Assembly (NCBI GenBank): GCA_013289795.1 | Contig: JABCZH010000013.1 | Span: 62,001 to 126,000 of the forward strand | Origin: Acidobacteriota bacterium | Lineage (GTDB): Bacteria > Acidobacteriota > Terriglobia > Terriglobales > Acidobacteriaceae | Direction: 5' to 3' | DNA: 64,000 nt | In this document: positions 35,385 to 43,612 of the stretch, one piece after another | Layout of the letters: every line of letters starts with the position of its first letter | Position numbering within the stretch: the stretch's first letter is position 1 | Position numbers and translations under genes: made by a program | Notes under the pieces: generated by a model | Seen by the model: the letters and a program-made list of their open reading frames with translations, nothing else | Database searches by the model: none | What the model was told of the DNA's origin: nothing

Positions 35385-36161
35385 TTGATCTCAGTCCTTC
35401 AACTCGGCACTGTCGACTACCCGACCGGCCTGCGCTTACAGCAGCGGTTAGTCGATCTCCGCAAGGACGCCAAGATCGGCGATGCCCTCCTGCTCCTCGA
35501 ACACACCCCAGTGATCACCCTAGGCCGGAATGCGAAAACCGACAACATCATCGCCTCGCGTGAAGAACTCGCACGACGTGGTGTCGAAGTCTTTGAGTGC
35601 GATCGCGGCGGCGACGTTACTTTTCACGGCCCGGGACAGTTGGTCGCATACCCCATCTTTGACTTGCGAGGCATGACCTCTTCCGACGGCAAACGCAAGA
35701 CGCTGGGCGCGATCGAATATGTTCGGCGTTTGGAAGAAGTCCTTATCCGTACCTGCGCCGATTTCAAGATTCCCACGAAGCGTGTGCCCGGTCTTACCGG
35801 CGTGTGGACCAGTGAAGGCGAAGAAGCTAAAATCGCAGCCCTCGGCGTCCATATTTCTCGCGCCGTAACTTCGCACGGCGTCGCGTTGAATGTGAATACG
35901 AATCTCGATTACTTCAACCTCATCATCCCCTGTGGAATCACCGCCAAACCCGTCACCTCAATGTCAAAGGAACTGGGGAAGGAACTGTCCTTGCTGGAAG
36001 TCGGGCATTCGGTCTCTCGTCACTTCGGTGCAGTGTTTCAGTCGCAAATGCTCTGGCTGGAGAGTCTCGACGACCTCTTGGGGCCTTCGGTCGGAGTTCC
36101 ATTACTCACGCCCCGGGAGCTTCGCGAACTTCACGGAGAAAAAGACACGACCTGGGCTTGA
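35385..36161 (+). CDS. lipB: Lipoyl(octanoyl) transferase LipB
   Basis: 258 aa. It transfers octanoate from ACP to lipoyl domains, the first step of protein lipoylation. The family motif HTPVITLGR is near residue 40, RGGDVTFHGPGQLVAYPIFDL at 74-94, and the catalytic pair is Lys149 (AKIAALGVHISR) with Cys183 (LIIPCGI). The TTG start at 35385 has no proper ribosome site because a dispersed repeat abuts it, so expression may be low or coupled to lpdA. The target is probably the E2 encoded at 40499-41797. LipA is not visible. Confidence 0.94.
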   Translation: MISVLQLGTVDYPTGLRLQQRLVDLRKDAKIGDALLLLEHTPVITLGRNAKTDNIIASREELARRGVEVFECDRGGDVTFHGPGQLVAYPIFDLRGMTSSDGKRKTLGAIEYVRRLEEVLIRTCADFKIPTKRVPGLTGVWTSEGEEAKIAALGVHISRAVTSHGVALNVNTNLDYFNLIIPCGITAKPVTSMSKELGKELSLLEVGHSVSRHFGAVFQSQMLWLESLDDLLGPSVGVPLLTPRELRELHGEKDTTWA

Positions 36162-36212
36162 CGTAGGTTTGTTCAAATCCCCTCCGGCGGGTTACATTCT
36201 TCTCTGACCAGC

Positions 36213-37484
36213 ATGGCAAAGAAGAAACAACAGAAGGCGGCTCGATCGAAGGCCAAAGGGAAGACTTCACCTCCGAATCGCAATCAGCGCACCTACACGA
36301 TTGCCGATCACCGTCTTGAGAGGCCGCAGTTCACGCTGCGTCAGGTGCGCGGAAAGGACGGCGTTCGCTACGAAGTCGAAGGCGACCTGAGCGCTCCCGT
36401 TCCTCCCATTCGGGACTCGAAATATCTTTCCAAGCAACAGTGCATTGAGATTTATCGCTGGATGCTGCTGAATCGCAAAATGGAGACGGCGCTCGAGAAC
36501 CTGTACAAGCAGGGAAAAGTAGTCGGCGGCGTCTACTTTGGTTTGGGGCAGGAGGCCTGTTCCTGCGCTTCCGCCTATGCTCTTCATAAAGAAGACTGGC
36601 TCGGCCCCATGATTCGCAATCAGGGATCGCTTCTGGTCCGCGGCTTCTCCGCTCGCGACATCATGATGCAGTACATGGCCAAGGCAGGCTCGCCGACTAA
36701 GGGCCGCGATGCATCCTCTCACTTCGGCGACATTCAAACCCGCAACGTGGTCGCGCCGATCTCAACTCTGGGTGATCTCATCCCAGTGCTTGCCGGGGTT
36801 GCGCTCGGAGCGCGCCTGCAGGGACGCAACATCGCCGTCATGACCTACATTGGCGACGGCGGCCAGTCAACCGGCGTGACCTATGAAGGCGTGAACTTCG
36901 CCGCCGTGCAGAACCTGGGTCTCGTGTTGTTCGTCGAAAACAACCTCTGGGGATATTCCACGCCCGCCGACATGCAATTTCGTGTGAAAGACCTCGCCGA
37001 ACGAGCGATCGCCTATGGAATTCCGGGAGTGATCGTTGACGGCACCGACGCCTGCCAGATTTACGACGCCGCCCACGAAGCCTGCGAGCGCGCCCGCCGG
37101 GGTGAGGGGCCAACGTTGATAGAAGCCAAGATGATGCGCATGAAAGGACACGCCATTCACGACGCCGCCGACTATGTTCCCAAGCCGCTGTTCGAGTACT
37201 GGCGCAAGCGCGACTGCATCGCCCGCTTCGAAAACTATCTGGTGAACGTCAAGAAATGGCTGACCAGCCAGGGAAATGCCGCGCTAATCGCCGATGTCGA
37301 GCGGGTCTTGGATGAGGATCGCGAGTTTGCAGTGAATTCGCCAATGCCTACGCCCGAATCGGCGGCCGAAGGCGTGTATTGCGAAAACGGTTGCCACGAG
37401 ATTAAGCCGAAGTACGCGGCGCCGAAGGTTAGAAAGGGAAGCGGCGCGTTCAAGCAGACGGAAGCGGAGGTGCATTTCAAGTGA
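36213..37484 (+). CDS. pdhA: Pyruvate/2-oxoacid dehydrogenase E1 component, alpha subunit
   Basis: 423 aa. An N-terminal basic extension (KKKQQKAARSKAKGK) is followed by the alpha-subunit fold. The thiamine diphosphate motif starts GDGGQSTG at 214 and ends near VENNLWGYST (~241-250), and the EGVNFAAVQNLGLVLF segment sits between. The phosphorylation-loop region lies at 270-310. With E1 beta (38814-39788) it decarboxylates pyruvate or branched-chain 2-oxoacids. The substrate is not decided by sequence. The stop overlaps the GTG of the next gene by 4 nt. Confidence 0.94.
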   Translation: MAKKKQQKAARSKAKGKTSPPNRNQRTYTIADHRLERPQFTLRQVRGKDGVRYEVEGDLSAPVPPIRDSKYLSKQQCIEIYRWMLLNRKMETALENLYKQGKVVGGVYFGLGQEACSCASAYALHKEDWLGPMIRNQGSLLVRGFSARDIMMQYMAKAGSPTKGRDASSHFGDIQTRNVVAPISTLGDLIPVLAGVALGARLQGRNIAVMTYIGDGGQSTGVTYEGVNFAAVQNLGLVLFVENNLWGYSTPADMQFRVKDLAERAIAYGIPGVIVDGTDACQIYDAAHEACERARRGEGPTLIEAKMMRMKGHAIHDAADYVPKPLFEYWRKRDCIARFENYLVNVKKWLTSQGNAALIADVERVLDEDREFAVNSPMPTPESAAEGVYCENGCHEIKPKYAAPKVRKGSGAFKQTEAEVHFK

Positions 37485-38089
37485 GAGCCGAAAGAGCCAT
37501 CACTTTGTTGATTTCATTGTGGCTAATGTCGACGGCCGTTACTGCCCAATCGCCGAAGGATTGTCCAACTCCTCCCCAGTATCAGAGAGTGACGATCGAG
37601 TTCGAACGGTTCGACGACGCTCGCGGAACACTTTGGCTTCGGCTGCACAACGAGACTGCATGGGACATACGAATTCCTGTCGAAGTGAATTTTCCGGGAG
37701 GCACTCCTACAACCGAAATTATGAAGTCCGCTAGAAGTCACAAAGACGGAGCAGAGGCCCCGGTGCGATACTATCTGGAAGAATATGACCCGGGACCGTG
37801 GATGCAGACGACCGACGCCGCCGGGCACAAGTCTCCACCGGATGAACTGGAGCACCCGCCCGTTCCAAAGATTCGACGTTATGATTTTCTGACCGAGTGG
37901 TGGATTCCAAAGAAACAGAGCTTAGTCTTTCAGGTCCCAAAGCAACACCTTGCCCGGAACGTAATGCTCTCGGTCTCCCTTAGGTATGAATGGGAGGATC
38001 TGGGGGCCGAGTCTCTGGATGGCCCAGTCCATATTGTGTATCTTCGCGGGATCGATTTACCGAGCGAGGTTCAAGCAAAGATTAAGTAG
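37481..38089 (+). CDS. Exported hypothetical protein coupled to pdhA
   Basis: 202 aa. The GTG start overlaps the pdhA stop (GTGA), so it is translationally coupled. A signal peptide (residues 1-22, ending AVTAQ) marks it as exported, which is odd beside a cytoplasmic enzyme complex. The mature part has beta-rich segments (YQRVTIEFERFDDARGTLWL and SVSLRYEWED) suggesting an Ig/C2-like sandwich. I do not recognise the family. It separates E1 alpha from E1 beta. Confidence 0.78.
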   Translation: MRAERAITLLISLWLMSTAVTAQSPKDCPTPPQYQRVTIEFERFDDARGTLWLRLHNETAWDIRIPVEVNFPGGTPTTEIMKSARSHKDGAEAPVRYYLEEYDPGPWMQTTDAAGHKSPPDELEHPPVPKIRRYDFLTEWWIPKKQSLVFQVPKQHLARNVMLSVSLRYEWEDLGAESLDGPVHIVYLRGIDLPSEVQAKIK

Positions 38090-38200
38090 CCTTGAGGGCG
38101 AAATGTCCGTTCCATTTAGAATCCGTTGGGGGATGAACTAGACAAAACACTATGCAACTCCACCTATCTCGAAGCCGTCCGGAGGAAGCGAAGCCGACGC

Positions 38201-38458
38201 TTACCGGTACACTTCCCGCCGATGGCCCACGGTCAGCACCAAGACCGCCAAGATCCCGCGCTGCACTTGATAGATGACCCGGTAGTCGCCCACTCGCACA
38301 CGCCAAGTGTCTGCTAACGCGGCGAGCTTTTTGCACCCCGGCGGAAAGGGATCGTCGCGGAGGGTCTCGATCTTAAGCGCGATCCGATTCCGGATCGGCC
38401 GAGGAAGTTCTTCCAACTGCCGGACGGCTGCCGGCTTGAACTGGATCGAGTAGGCCAT
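38201..38458 (-). CDS. RelE/ParE family toxin
   Basis: 85 aa. The typical fold order is AYSIQFKPAAVRQLEELPRPIR, then IETLRDDPFPPGCKKL, WRVRVGDYRVIYQV and VLTVGHRREVY. The Arg/Tyr/His residues of the RelE active side (R in RVRVGDYR and the C-terminal HRREVY) are present. Probably a ribosome-dependent mRNA endonuclease or gyrase poison. It follows its antitoxin by 6 nt and lies opposite to the pdh genes. Confidence 0.92.
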   Translation of the reverse strand: MAYSIQFKPAAVRQLEELPRPIRNRIALKIETLRDDPFPPGCKKLAALADTWRVRVGDYRVIYQVQRGILAVLVLTVGHRREVYR

Positions 38459-38464
38459 GGGCCG

Positions 38465-38716
38465 TTATCGCAGGCGTAGTTTTTTCTTCACGGTCTCCCA
38501 GGGGACGGTGCCGGGTTCCTTCAGTGCTTTGAGGGCAGCCTTGACGTCGAATTCGTCCTCAAGGCGCTCAATGAGGTCCAAGTCCTCGATCGGCACCACC
38601 GCGGCCACCGGTTTCTTCCCGCGGTGTACGATCACGCGTTCGCCGCCATATGCCGCTCGGTTTAGAATGTCAGAGAAGTGTTGGCGTGCTGCGCTGGCGG
38701 TGAGTTTGGCGGGCAT
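38465..38716 (-). CDS. Phd/YefM family antitoxin
   Basis: 83 aa. The N-terminal DNA-binding half has KLTASAARQHFSDILNRAAYGGERVIVHRGKKPVAAVVPIEDL, the Phd/YefM signature. The C-terminal tail binds the toxin (EFDVKAALKALKEPG). It is the first gene of the toxin-antitoxin unit. Its promoter region holds a perfect TTTGTACAAA palindrome, consistent with autoregulation by the complex. The pair splits the pyruvate dehydrogenase genes between pdhA and pdhB, in the opposite direction. Confidence 0.92.
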   Translation of the reverse strand: MPAKLTASAARQHFSDILNRAAYGGERVIVHRGKKPVAAVVPIEDLDLIERLEDEFDVKAALKALKEPGTVPWETVKKKLRLR

Positions 38717-38749
38717 AAAGAGACTCCGAGTACTAAACGTACATTAAGT

Positions 38750-38778
38750 ATAATAGCGCATTTTGTACAAACTGTAAA
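38750..38778 (-). promoter_or_regulatory. Promoter and operator of the toxin-antitoxin unit
   Basis: Minus strand: TTTACA (38773-38778), 17-nt spacer, TATTAT (38750-38755). The palindrome TTTGTACAAA (38762-38771) lies in the spacer, and a GTAC...GTAC pair follows in the leader. A Phd-type repressor site is likely. Confidence 0.7.
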
Positions 38779-38811
38779 TCAGGGTTTATCCGCGTTAATC
38801 AGCGGCCAAAA
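38779..38811. repeat. Dispersed repeat fragment before pdhB
   Basis: GGGTTTATCCGCGTTAATCA followed by GCGGCCAAAA, ending 3 nt before the pdhB ATG. Related in pattern to the fragment before lipB. Confidence 0.5.
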
Positions 38812-38813
38812 AT

Positions 38814-39788
38814 ATGCCACAACTCACCTATCTCGAAGCCATCCGCCAGGGAATCTGGGAGGAAATGGAACGCGACCCCACTGTCTTCTGCATCGGCGAA
38901 GACATCGGCATTTACGGCGGCGCGTTCAAAGTCACCGACGGTTTCATTGACCGCTTCGGCCCCGAGCGTGTGATTGATACGCCCATCGCCGAGTCAGCAA
39001 TTGTCGGCGCAGCTTTCGGCGCTTCGCTCACCGGAATGCGACCCGTCGCCGAATTCCAGTTTATGGACTTTATCGGCTGCGCCTTCAACCAGATCGTCAA
39101 CATGGTCGCCAAGGCACACTACCGCTGGGGAGCGCCTGCGCCTCTGGTGATCCGAGGACCGAGTGGCGGCAACGTCCATGGTGGTCCGTTTCACTCGCAA
39201 AATCCCGAGATGTGGTTTGTTCACGCGCCTGGACTGAAAGTTGTCTGCCCGGCGAGTGCCTATGACGCCAAAGGCTTGATCAAGGCCTCGATCAGGGACA
39301 ACAACCCGGTCATTTTCTTCGAGCACAAGTATTTATATCGCCGCATAAAAGAGGAAGTTCCTGAGGAAGATTACATCGTTCCCCTGGGCAAAGCGCGAAC
39401 CGCGCGCGAGGGCCGCGACCTCAGCATCATTACTTATGCGGCCATGGTGCATCTAGCGCTGGAGGCGGCCGAGATTCTGGCCAAAGAGGGAATCGAGTTG
39501 GAAGTCATCGACCTGCGCACGCTTTCACCGCTCGATCGCGAAGCCATTGCCCACACTGTGCGCAAGACCAACAAGGTGATCCTGCTGCATGAAGACGTGC
39601 GGACCGGGGGCATCGCGGGCGAGATTGCCGCCATCATCAATGAAGAAGCGTTCGACGATCTCGATGGCCCCATCGTGCGCATCACTGCGCAAGACTCTCC
39701 GGTCCCGTTTTCTCCGCCGCAGGAAGAATACTTTTTGCCCAAGGTCAGCGACGTCGTAAAAGAGGCGCGCCGCCTAAAGGCATACTAG
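38814..39788 (+). CDS. pdhB: Pyruvate/2-oxoacid dehydrogenase E1 component, beta subunit
   Basis: 324 aa. Transketolase-like pyrimidine-binding domain (FCIGEDIGIYGGAFKVTDGF, then RVIDTPIAESAIVGAAFGASLTGMRPVAEF). The central GNVHGGPFHSQNPEMWFVHAPGLKVVCP segment and the C-terminal domain (TNKVILLHEDVRTGGIAGEIAA) follow. It completes the E1 heterotetramer with pdhA. The ATG has no clear ribosome site and follows a dispersed repeat. Separated from pdhA by the exported gene and the toxin-antitoxin pair. Confidence 0.95.
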   Translation: MPQLTYLEAIRQGIWEEMERDPTVFCIGEDIGIYGGAFKVTDGFIDRFGPERVIDTPIAESAIVGAAFGASLTGMRPVAEFQFMDFIGCAFNQIVNMVAKAHYRWGAPAPLVIRGPSGGNVHGGPFHSQNPEMWFVHAPGLKVVCPASAYDAKGLIKASIRDNNPVIFFEHKYLYRRIKEEVPEEDYIVPLGKARTAREGRDLSIITYAAMVHLALEAAEILAKEGIELEVIDLRTLSPLDREAIAHTVRKTNKVILLHEDVRTGGIAGEIAAIINEEAFDDLDGPIVRITAQDSPVPFSPPQEEYFLPKVSDVVKEARRLKAY

Positions 39789-39868
39789 GGGCGGGTCTGC
39801 GCGCCCTTGTTAGAGCCTCGCTTCGCTAGGTAGACTTGATGACGGAACGTTATTGATTGGGAGGCGTA

Positions 39869-40429
39869 ATGCGCGGCTTTATTCTGGGAATCATTACCAC
39901 TTTGGCGGTGATCGCTCTAGCCGGACTGGCGGTGGCCACTTTCGGCTTAATGCCAACCAATGCCGACGCCGTTCCGCCCAGTATCGAGACACGCATCGCT
40001 AGCAGCGCGCTCGATGCTTCTATGGAGCGTCACGCTCCGCGCGTGAACAACCCGATTCCTCCCACCGACGACAACCTGATCGACGGCATGAAGGTATACA
40101 CCATGAATTGTTCCGTCTGTCACGGTACGCTCGACAACAAGCCCAGCGCGCTGGAGAAGTCCCTTTATCCGCCGGTGCCGCAACTCATCCTCGATCCGCT
40201 CGACGACCCTGAATGGCACATCTACTACGCCGTTCGCACCGGCGTTCGCTACACTGGCATGCCGGCCTGGGGTAAGGCACTCAGCGACCAGGACATCTGG
40301 AAGGTGACAGCGTTTCTTTCCCGCATCCAGAAACTGCCGCCCAAGGTGCAGGATTACTGGAAGAACGCTTATGGCGTGGGGCCGCCGGCAGCAGGGCCAG
40401 ATCAAAACCCAGGCCAACACAAAGACTAA
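39869..40429 (+). CDS. Membrane-anchored cytochrome c
   Basis: 186 aa from the ATG at 39869 with GGGAGG upstream. An uncleaved or lipid-free N-terminal helix (ILGIITTLAVIALAGLAVATF) anchors it, and the haem c domain faces the periplasm. CSVCH is at 81-85, and the axial Met is probably in YTGMPAWGKALSD. The ends are loosely structured (Pro/Gly-rich). It could pass electrons to a terminal oxidase. Its place between E1 beta and E2 is unexpected and may reflect only co-expression with respiration. Confidence 0.92.
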   Translation: MRGFILGIITTLAVIALAGLAVATFGLMPTNADAVPPSIETRIASSALDASMERHAPRVNNPIPPTDDNLIDGMKVYTMNCSVCHGTLDNKPSALEKSLYPPVPQLILDPLDDPEWHIYYAVRTGVRYTGMPAWGKALSDQDIWKVTAFLSRIQKLPPKVQDYWKNAYGVGPPAAGPDQNPGQHKD

Positions 40430-40498
40430 CCTGCCCCAGCCTTGGATATAATTAAAGGTTAGCCCGGCCCAAACTCCAGAACACCGCAAAAGGAAACT

Positions 40499-41797
40499 AT
40501 GCCGACCGATATTGTCATGCCGCAGATGGGCGAGTCCATCTTTGAAGGGACCATCACCAAGTGGCTGAAGAAGCCTGGCGACAAGGTGCAGCGCGACGAG
40601 CCGCTGTTTGAGATCTCCACTGACAAAGTGGACGCCGAGATTCCCGCTCCTGCTTCCGGTGTGCTGCGCGACATCAAAGTCGGGGAAGGAAATACGGTCC
40701 AGGTAAACACCGTGGTGGGCACAATCGCCGGTGACGGCGAAGCTGCGACTGCGGCTGCTCCGGCGCCTGCCAAGCCCGCGGCCCAATCTGCACCCGTCCC
40801 GGCCAAGCCGCAGGCAGCTCCTCCCAAGGCGCAAGCGCCCGCTCCGCCGCCGGCCGCGCCTCCGCAAGAGGAGGAAGAAGACGAACACGCCCGCTCGTCA
40901 CCGTTAGTCCGCAAGATCGCGCGTGAAAACAACGTCAACCTGTCGCAAGTGAGCGGCACCGGCCTCGGCGGCCGCATCACCAAGCAGGACATCATGGCGT
41001 TCCTGGAGCGTCCGGAAGCTGCGTCAGCCGCTCCGGCCGCCAGTGCTCCGGCGTCAGCTCGACCTTCCGCGACTCCAGCTCCGGCCGCGATTCCGGCCGA
41101 ATCTGTGCCCATGAGCAAGATGCGGCAGATCATCGCCCAGCGCATGATCGAGTCGCGTCGCACCAGCGCTCACGTGCATGCCATGTTCGAAGTGGACATC
41201 ACCAAGATTGTCCAGCTCCGCAACAAGACGAAATCAGCCTTCGAGCAGCGGCACGGTGCGCGGCTCACCTTTATGCCATTTTTCGTGAGGGCGGCGATCA
41301 TCGCGCTGCAACAGTTCCCCATCGTGAATGCTTCGATCGAAGGGGAAACCATCCGCTACCATCGCCACGTCAACGTCGGCATTGCTGTCGCTCTCGATTG
41401 GGGATTAATCGTTCCGGTGCTCAAGAATGCCGACGAGTTGAACTTTCTGGGATTACAGCGCGGGATCAGCGATCTAGGCGAACGCGCCCGCAACAAGAAA
41501 CTGAAGCCCGACGAAGTCGAAGGCTCGACTTTCACCGTCACCAACCCCGGACAGTTTGGCGCGGTGTTCGGCCTACCCATCATCAATCAGCCCAACTCGG
41601 CCATCATGGGTGTCGGCGGCATCACCAAAGCGCCGCTCGTGGTCACCGACGCCGACGGCAACGACTCCATCGCCATCCGCTCTGTCGTTCACTTGACGCT
41701 GGGCTACGATCATCGCCTGATCGACGGCGCCGTGGCGGACCAGTTCATGGCCTTTGTGAAGAAGACGCTGGAGAATTGGGGCGAGGAAGTCGGGTAG
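40499..41797 (+). CDS. pdhC: Dihydrolipoamide acyltransferase (E2)
   Basis: 432 aa. The lipoyl domain spans 1-78 with target Lys43 in STDKVDAE. A long Ala/Pro linker (81-125) precedes the E1/E3-binding domain (133-170, SSPLVRKIARENNVNLSQVSG). The catalytic domain carries His405 and Asp409 in the DHRLIDG motif. It is the core of the multi-enzyme complex with E1 (pdhA/pdhB) and E3 (lpdA), and is lipoylated after LipB. Whether it acts on acetyl, succinyl or branched acyl groups cannot be decided by eye. Confidence 0.95.
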   Translation: MPTDIVMPQMGESIFEGTITKWLKKPGDKVQRDEPLFEISTDKVDAEIPAPASGVLRDIKVGEGNTVQVNTVVGTIAGDGEAATAAAPAPAKPAAQSAPVPAKPQAAPPKAQAPAPPPAAPPQEEEEDEHARSSPLVRKIARENNVNLSQVSGTGLGGRITKQDIMAFLERPEAASAAPAASAPASARPSATPAPAAIPAESVPMSKMRQIIAQRMIESRRTSAHVHAMFEVDITKIVQLRNKTKSAFEQRHGARLTFMPFFVRAAIIALQQFPIVNASIEGETIRYHRHVNVGIAVALDWGLIVPVLKNADELNFLGLQRGISDLGERARNKKLKPDEVEGSTFTVTNPGQFGAVFGLPIINQPNSAIMGVGGITKAPLVVTDADGNDSIAIRSVVHLTLGYDHRLIDGAVADQFMAFVKKTLENWGEEVG

Positions 41798-42113
41798 GTT
41801 GGCGGAATCTAGTTGGGAGATTAACACCGAAACTTCGCCTCCGAATCCCGCATCGTCTGACGCGAGTTTGAACGACGGACGAACAGCAGTTTATAGTGTT
41901 CCCATAGGCATTGTAGGGATTTGCCCGTTGGTCGACGCTGGTCCGCTCTAAACCCTTAATTTGAGGCCACATAATGGAATCCGCGGTTCGGACCCAACTA
42001 GGTCTGCGCAACTTGCTGATTCCAGTTTTCCCCGGCAGAAAACAGACGTACGAAGCTCACGGAGCACCACCAACAGCAAGTTCGGTACCGTCTGGTATTG
42101 TGACGGTGTATGG
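41798..42113. other. Intergenic region between pdhC and the insertion sequence
   Basis: No gene seen. The left inverted repeat of the insertion sequence starts at its right edge. Confidence 0.5.
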
Positions 42114-43142
42114 TTATCCGCTTTACTCAGGTATCTCAGTATCCCCTGCAGATTGTGGTTGAGCTTTCACTGAGGTCGGGTGGAGGATGCGGTGACGGAT
42201 AACGGGATCGACGGTCACAGCTTGCTGCGCCAGACGAAAGAAGAGCTCGCCATGATTCTGGGATTGCCGGAGATTGAACCAGAAGGTGAATTCATCCAAA
42301 TAGTAGTCGAGGTGCTCACGACGGACTGCTCCCTGATGGGTTCCCATCAGCCACCGTTCGAACCTTGAGATCACGTATCGAGCCCGTGGCATCGCTTCCC
42401 AGGGAGTCTTCTTCTTCTTTTTCTTCTTTTTCTCTGGAAACGTGACCTTCTGCCGGTAGCCTTTGCTCTTCAAGGGCAAGTCTTTCCGCCAGTTGTAGGT
42501 GTGGATAACGCTACCGGGTGCAACTGAGTCCTGCACAAAGGCCACCAAGTTTGCGGTCGAAGCGCGTACAATCTGGCGGATCCGAATCCGACCGATTCCG
42601 CGCCCGTCTTCTTCCGCGGCAACGACCATCAGTCCTTTGTCCCAATGGCGGCCGGGCAGGCGCTTGTCCCGACCGCCGACATAGCATCCATCCACTTCCA
42701 CTCTGCCGGTGAGCAAATCACGCCCCGGTCTAACCATGGCGCGGCGCAACTTATGCAGCAACCTCCACGCCGTCTCATACCTTTTCAGTCCCAGAGCTCG
42801 TCGCAGTTCCAACGCGCTCGCCGCGTGCGCCTGGCCGGTCATCCACCACATGGCGCGAAACCACACGAGCAAGGGAATCCGCGTGTCCTGAAAAATCGTT
42901 CCGGCGGTGACCGAAGTCTGGTACCCACACCCGGCACACTCCCAGAGGCCTCGAACCCGCCACGCTTTCCCCAATCCGCAGCGGGCACAGCGGAAACCCG
43001 CCGGCCAACGGAGTCGCGCCAGGTACACCCGACACGCCTCTTCGGTAGGGAAGTTCGCCTCAAACTCCGTCAGATTACGCGGACACTTTCTCACTATCTC
43101 CGCACTCTTTCAGAGCGGGCCTGCCTGTGTCAAACGGATACC
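42114..43142 (-). mobile_element. Insertion sequence of the IS1595 family
   Basis: Contains one transposase gene. Imperfect terminal inverted repeats: the left starts near 42112 (GGTTATCCGCTTTACTCAGG), the right reads GGTATCCGTTTGACACAGGC on the minus strand (ends at 43142). They match at ~16 of 20 positions allowing one indel. I see no clear 8-bp target duplication. The left repeat overlaps the end of the transposase frame. Confidence 0.62.
42123..43094 (-). CDS. IS1595-type transposase, probably inactive
   Basis: 323 aa from a GTG at 43094. The N-terminal zinc ribbon has Cys36, Cys39, Cys53 and Cys56 (FRCARCG, WECAGCG). The ISXO2-like DDE domain includes VEVDGCYVGGRDK (Asp135), and the C-terminal TFWFNLR region contributes Glu268. 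Where the family has the second Asp in a TDGW-type motif, this protein reads HTYNW: Tyr200 replaces the expected Asp. Nearby is a run of eight Lys residues (residues 222-229) from an AAG/AAA microsatellite. Both suggest loss of function. Confidence 0.85.
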   Translation of the reverse strand: MRKCPRNLTEFEANFPTEEACRVYLARLRWPAGFRCARCGLGKAWRVRGLWECAGCGYQTSVTAGTIFQDTRIPLLVWFRAMWWMTGQAHAASALELRRALGLKRYETAWRLLHKLRRAMVRPGRDLLTGRVEVDGCYVGGRDKRLPGRHWDKGLMVVAAEEDGRGIGRIRIRQIVRASTANLVAFVQDSVAPGSVIHTYNWRKDLPLKSKGYRQKVTFPEKKKKKKKKTPWEAMPRARYVISRFERWLMGTHQGAVRREHLDYYLDEFTFWFNLRQSQNHGELFFRLAQQAVTVDPVIRHRILHPTSVKAQPQSAGDTEIPE

Positions 43143-43204
43143 AACTTCCCACGAAAAACTCACAAGATGTTCGGGGAGAATCAGTTAGACGCGACTGGAT
43201 TCGA

Positions 43205-43237
43205 GTTTGGTAGTTTTGCAGGTTTGGGCGGTGGGGG
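43205..43237. repeat. Direct repeat flanking the recombination cassette, left
   Basis: Core GTTTGGTAGTTTTGCAGGT (43205-43223), identical to 46791-46809, followed in both by a G-rich TTGGGCGGTGGGG-like tail. Same orientation, ~3.6 kb apart, enclosing the minus-strand recombination operon. Confidence 0.75.
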
Positions 43238-43384
43238 ACTCGGATAGCGGTCCAATGCCTTGCTGGAGGAGCAGAAACGATAGTTCCTGAGCGGCGCCTA
43301 CCTGGAAGTAGTTCTCCACCGTACAGTTTTTCCCAATCCACCGCGGTGGGAGCTTAGGTGCCGTATTCGGCCGCGTCCAACTCC

Positions 43385-43612
43385 TCAGCCATGATGCACT
43401 GTGGTGTGGCATGCAGAACATAGCGTAATTAGGTTCTGCTCAGAGTCGTCGCCTGCCTGGCTGCGGAATTCCCGGTGATGGACCTCGAGGTTGTACATCG
43501 CGCCGCAGGTTTGGCATTTCCACCCATCCCGCCTTAGAACCTGGGTGCGGAGCTGTTCGTATGGCTGGGGATCAAGCCGCAGGCGAGGTTGCTTCGGTAA
43601 GCAACAATTCAC
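43385..43612 (-). CDS. HNH endonuclease
   Basis: 75 aa. Compact HNH domain: LRRDGWKCQTCG with the first CxxC zinc pair, then NLEVHHREFRSQAGDDS with the HH of the His-Asn-His motif, then NLITLCSACHTTVHHG with the second CxxC and the last His. The GTG start overlaps the TGA of the preceding gene by 4 nt (GTGA), so it is the last gene of the phage-like operon. Such small HNH enzymes are typical of phage packaging or homing-type regions. Confidence 0.9.
   Translation of the reverse strand: MNCCLPKQPRLRLDPQPYEQLRTQVLRRDGWKCQTCGAMYNLEVHHREFRSQAGDDSEQNLITLCSACHTTVHHG

Noticed and set aside
42410-42440. Poly-Lys run as assembly error only
   Set aside because: The run is in frame and mixes AAG/AAA codons, so it reads as a real microsatellite; still worth checking in reads.
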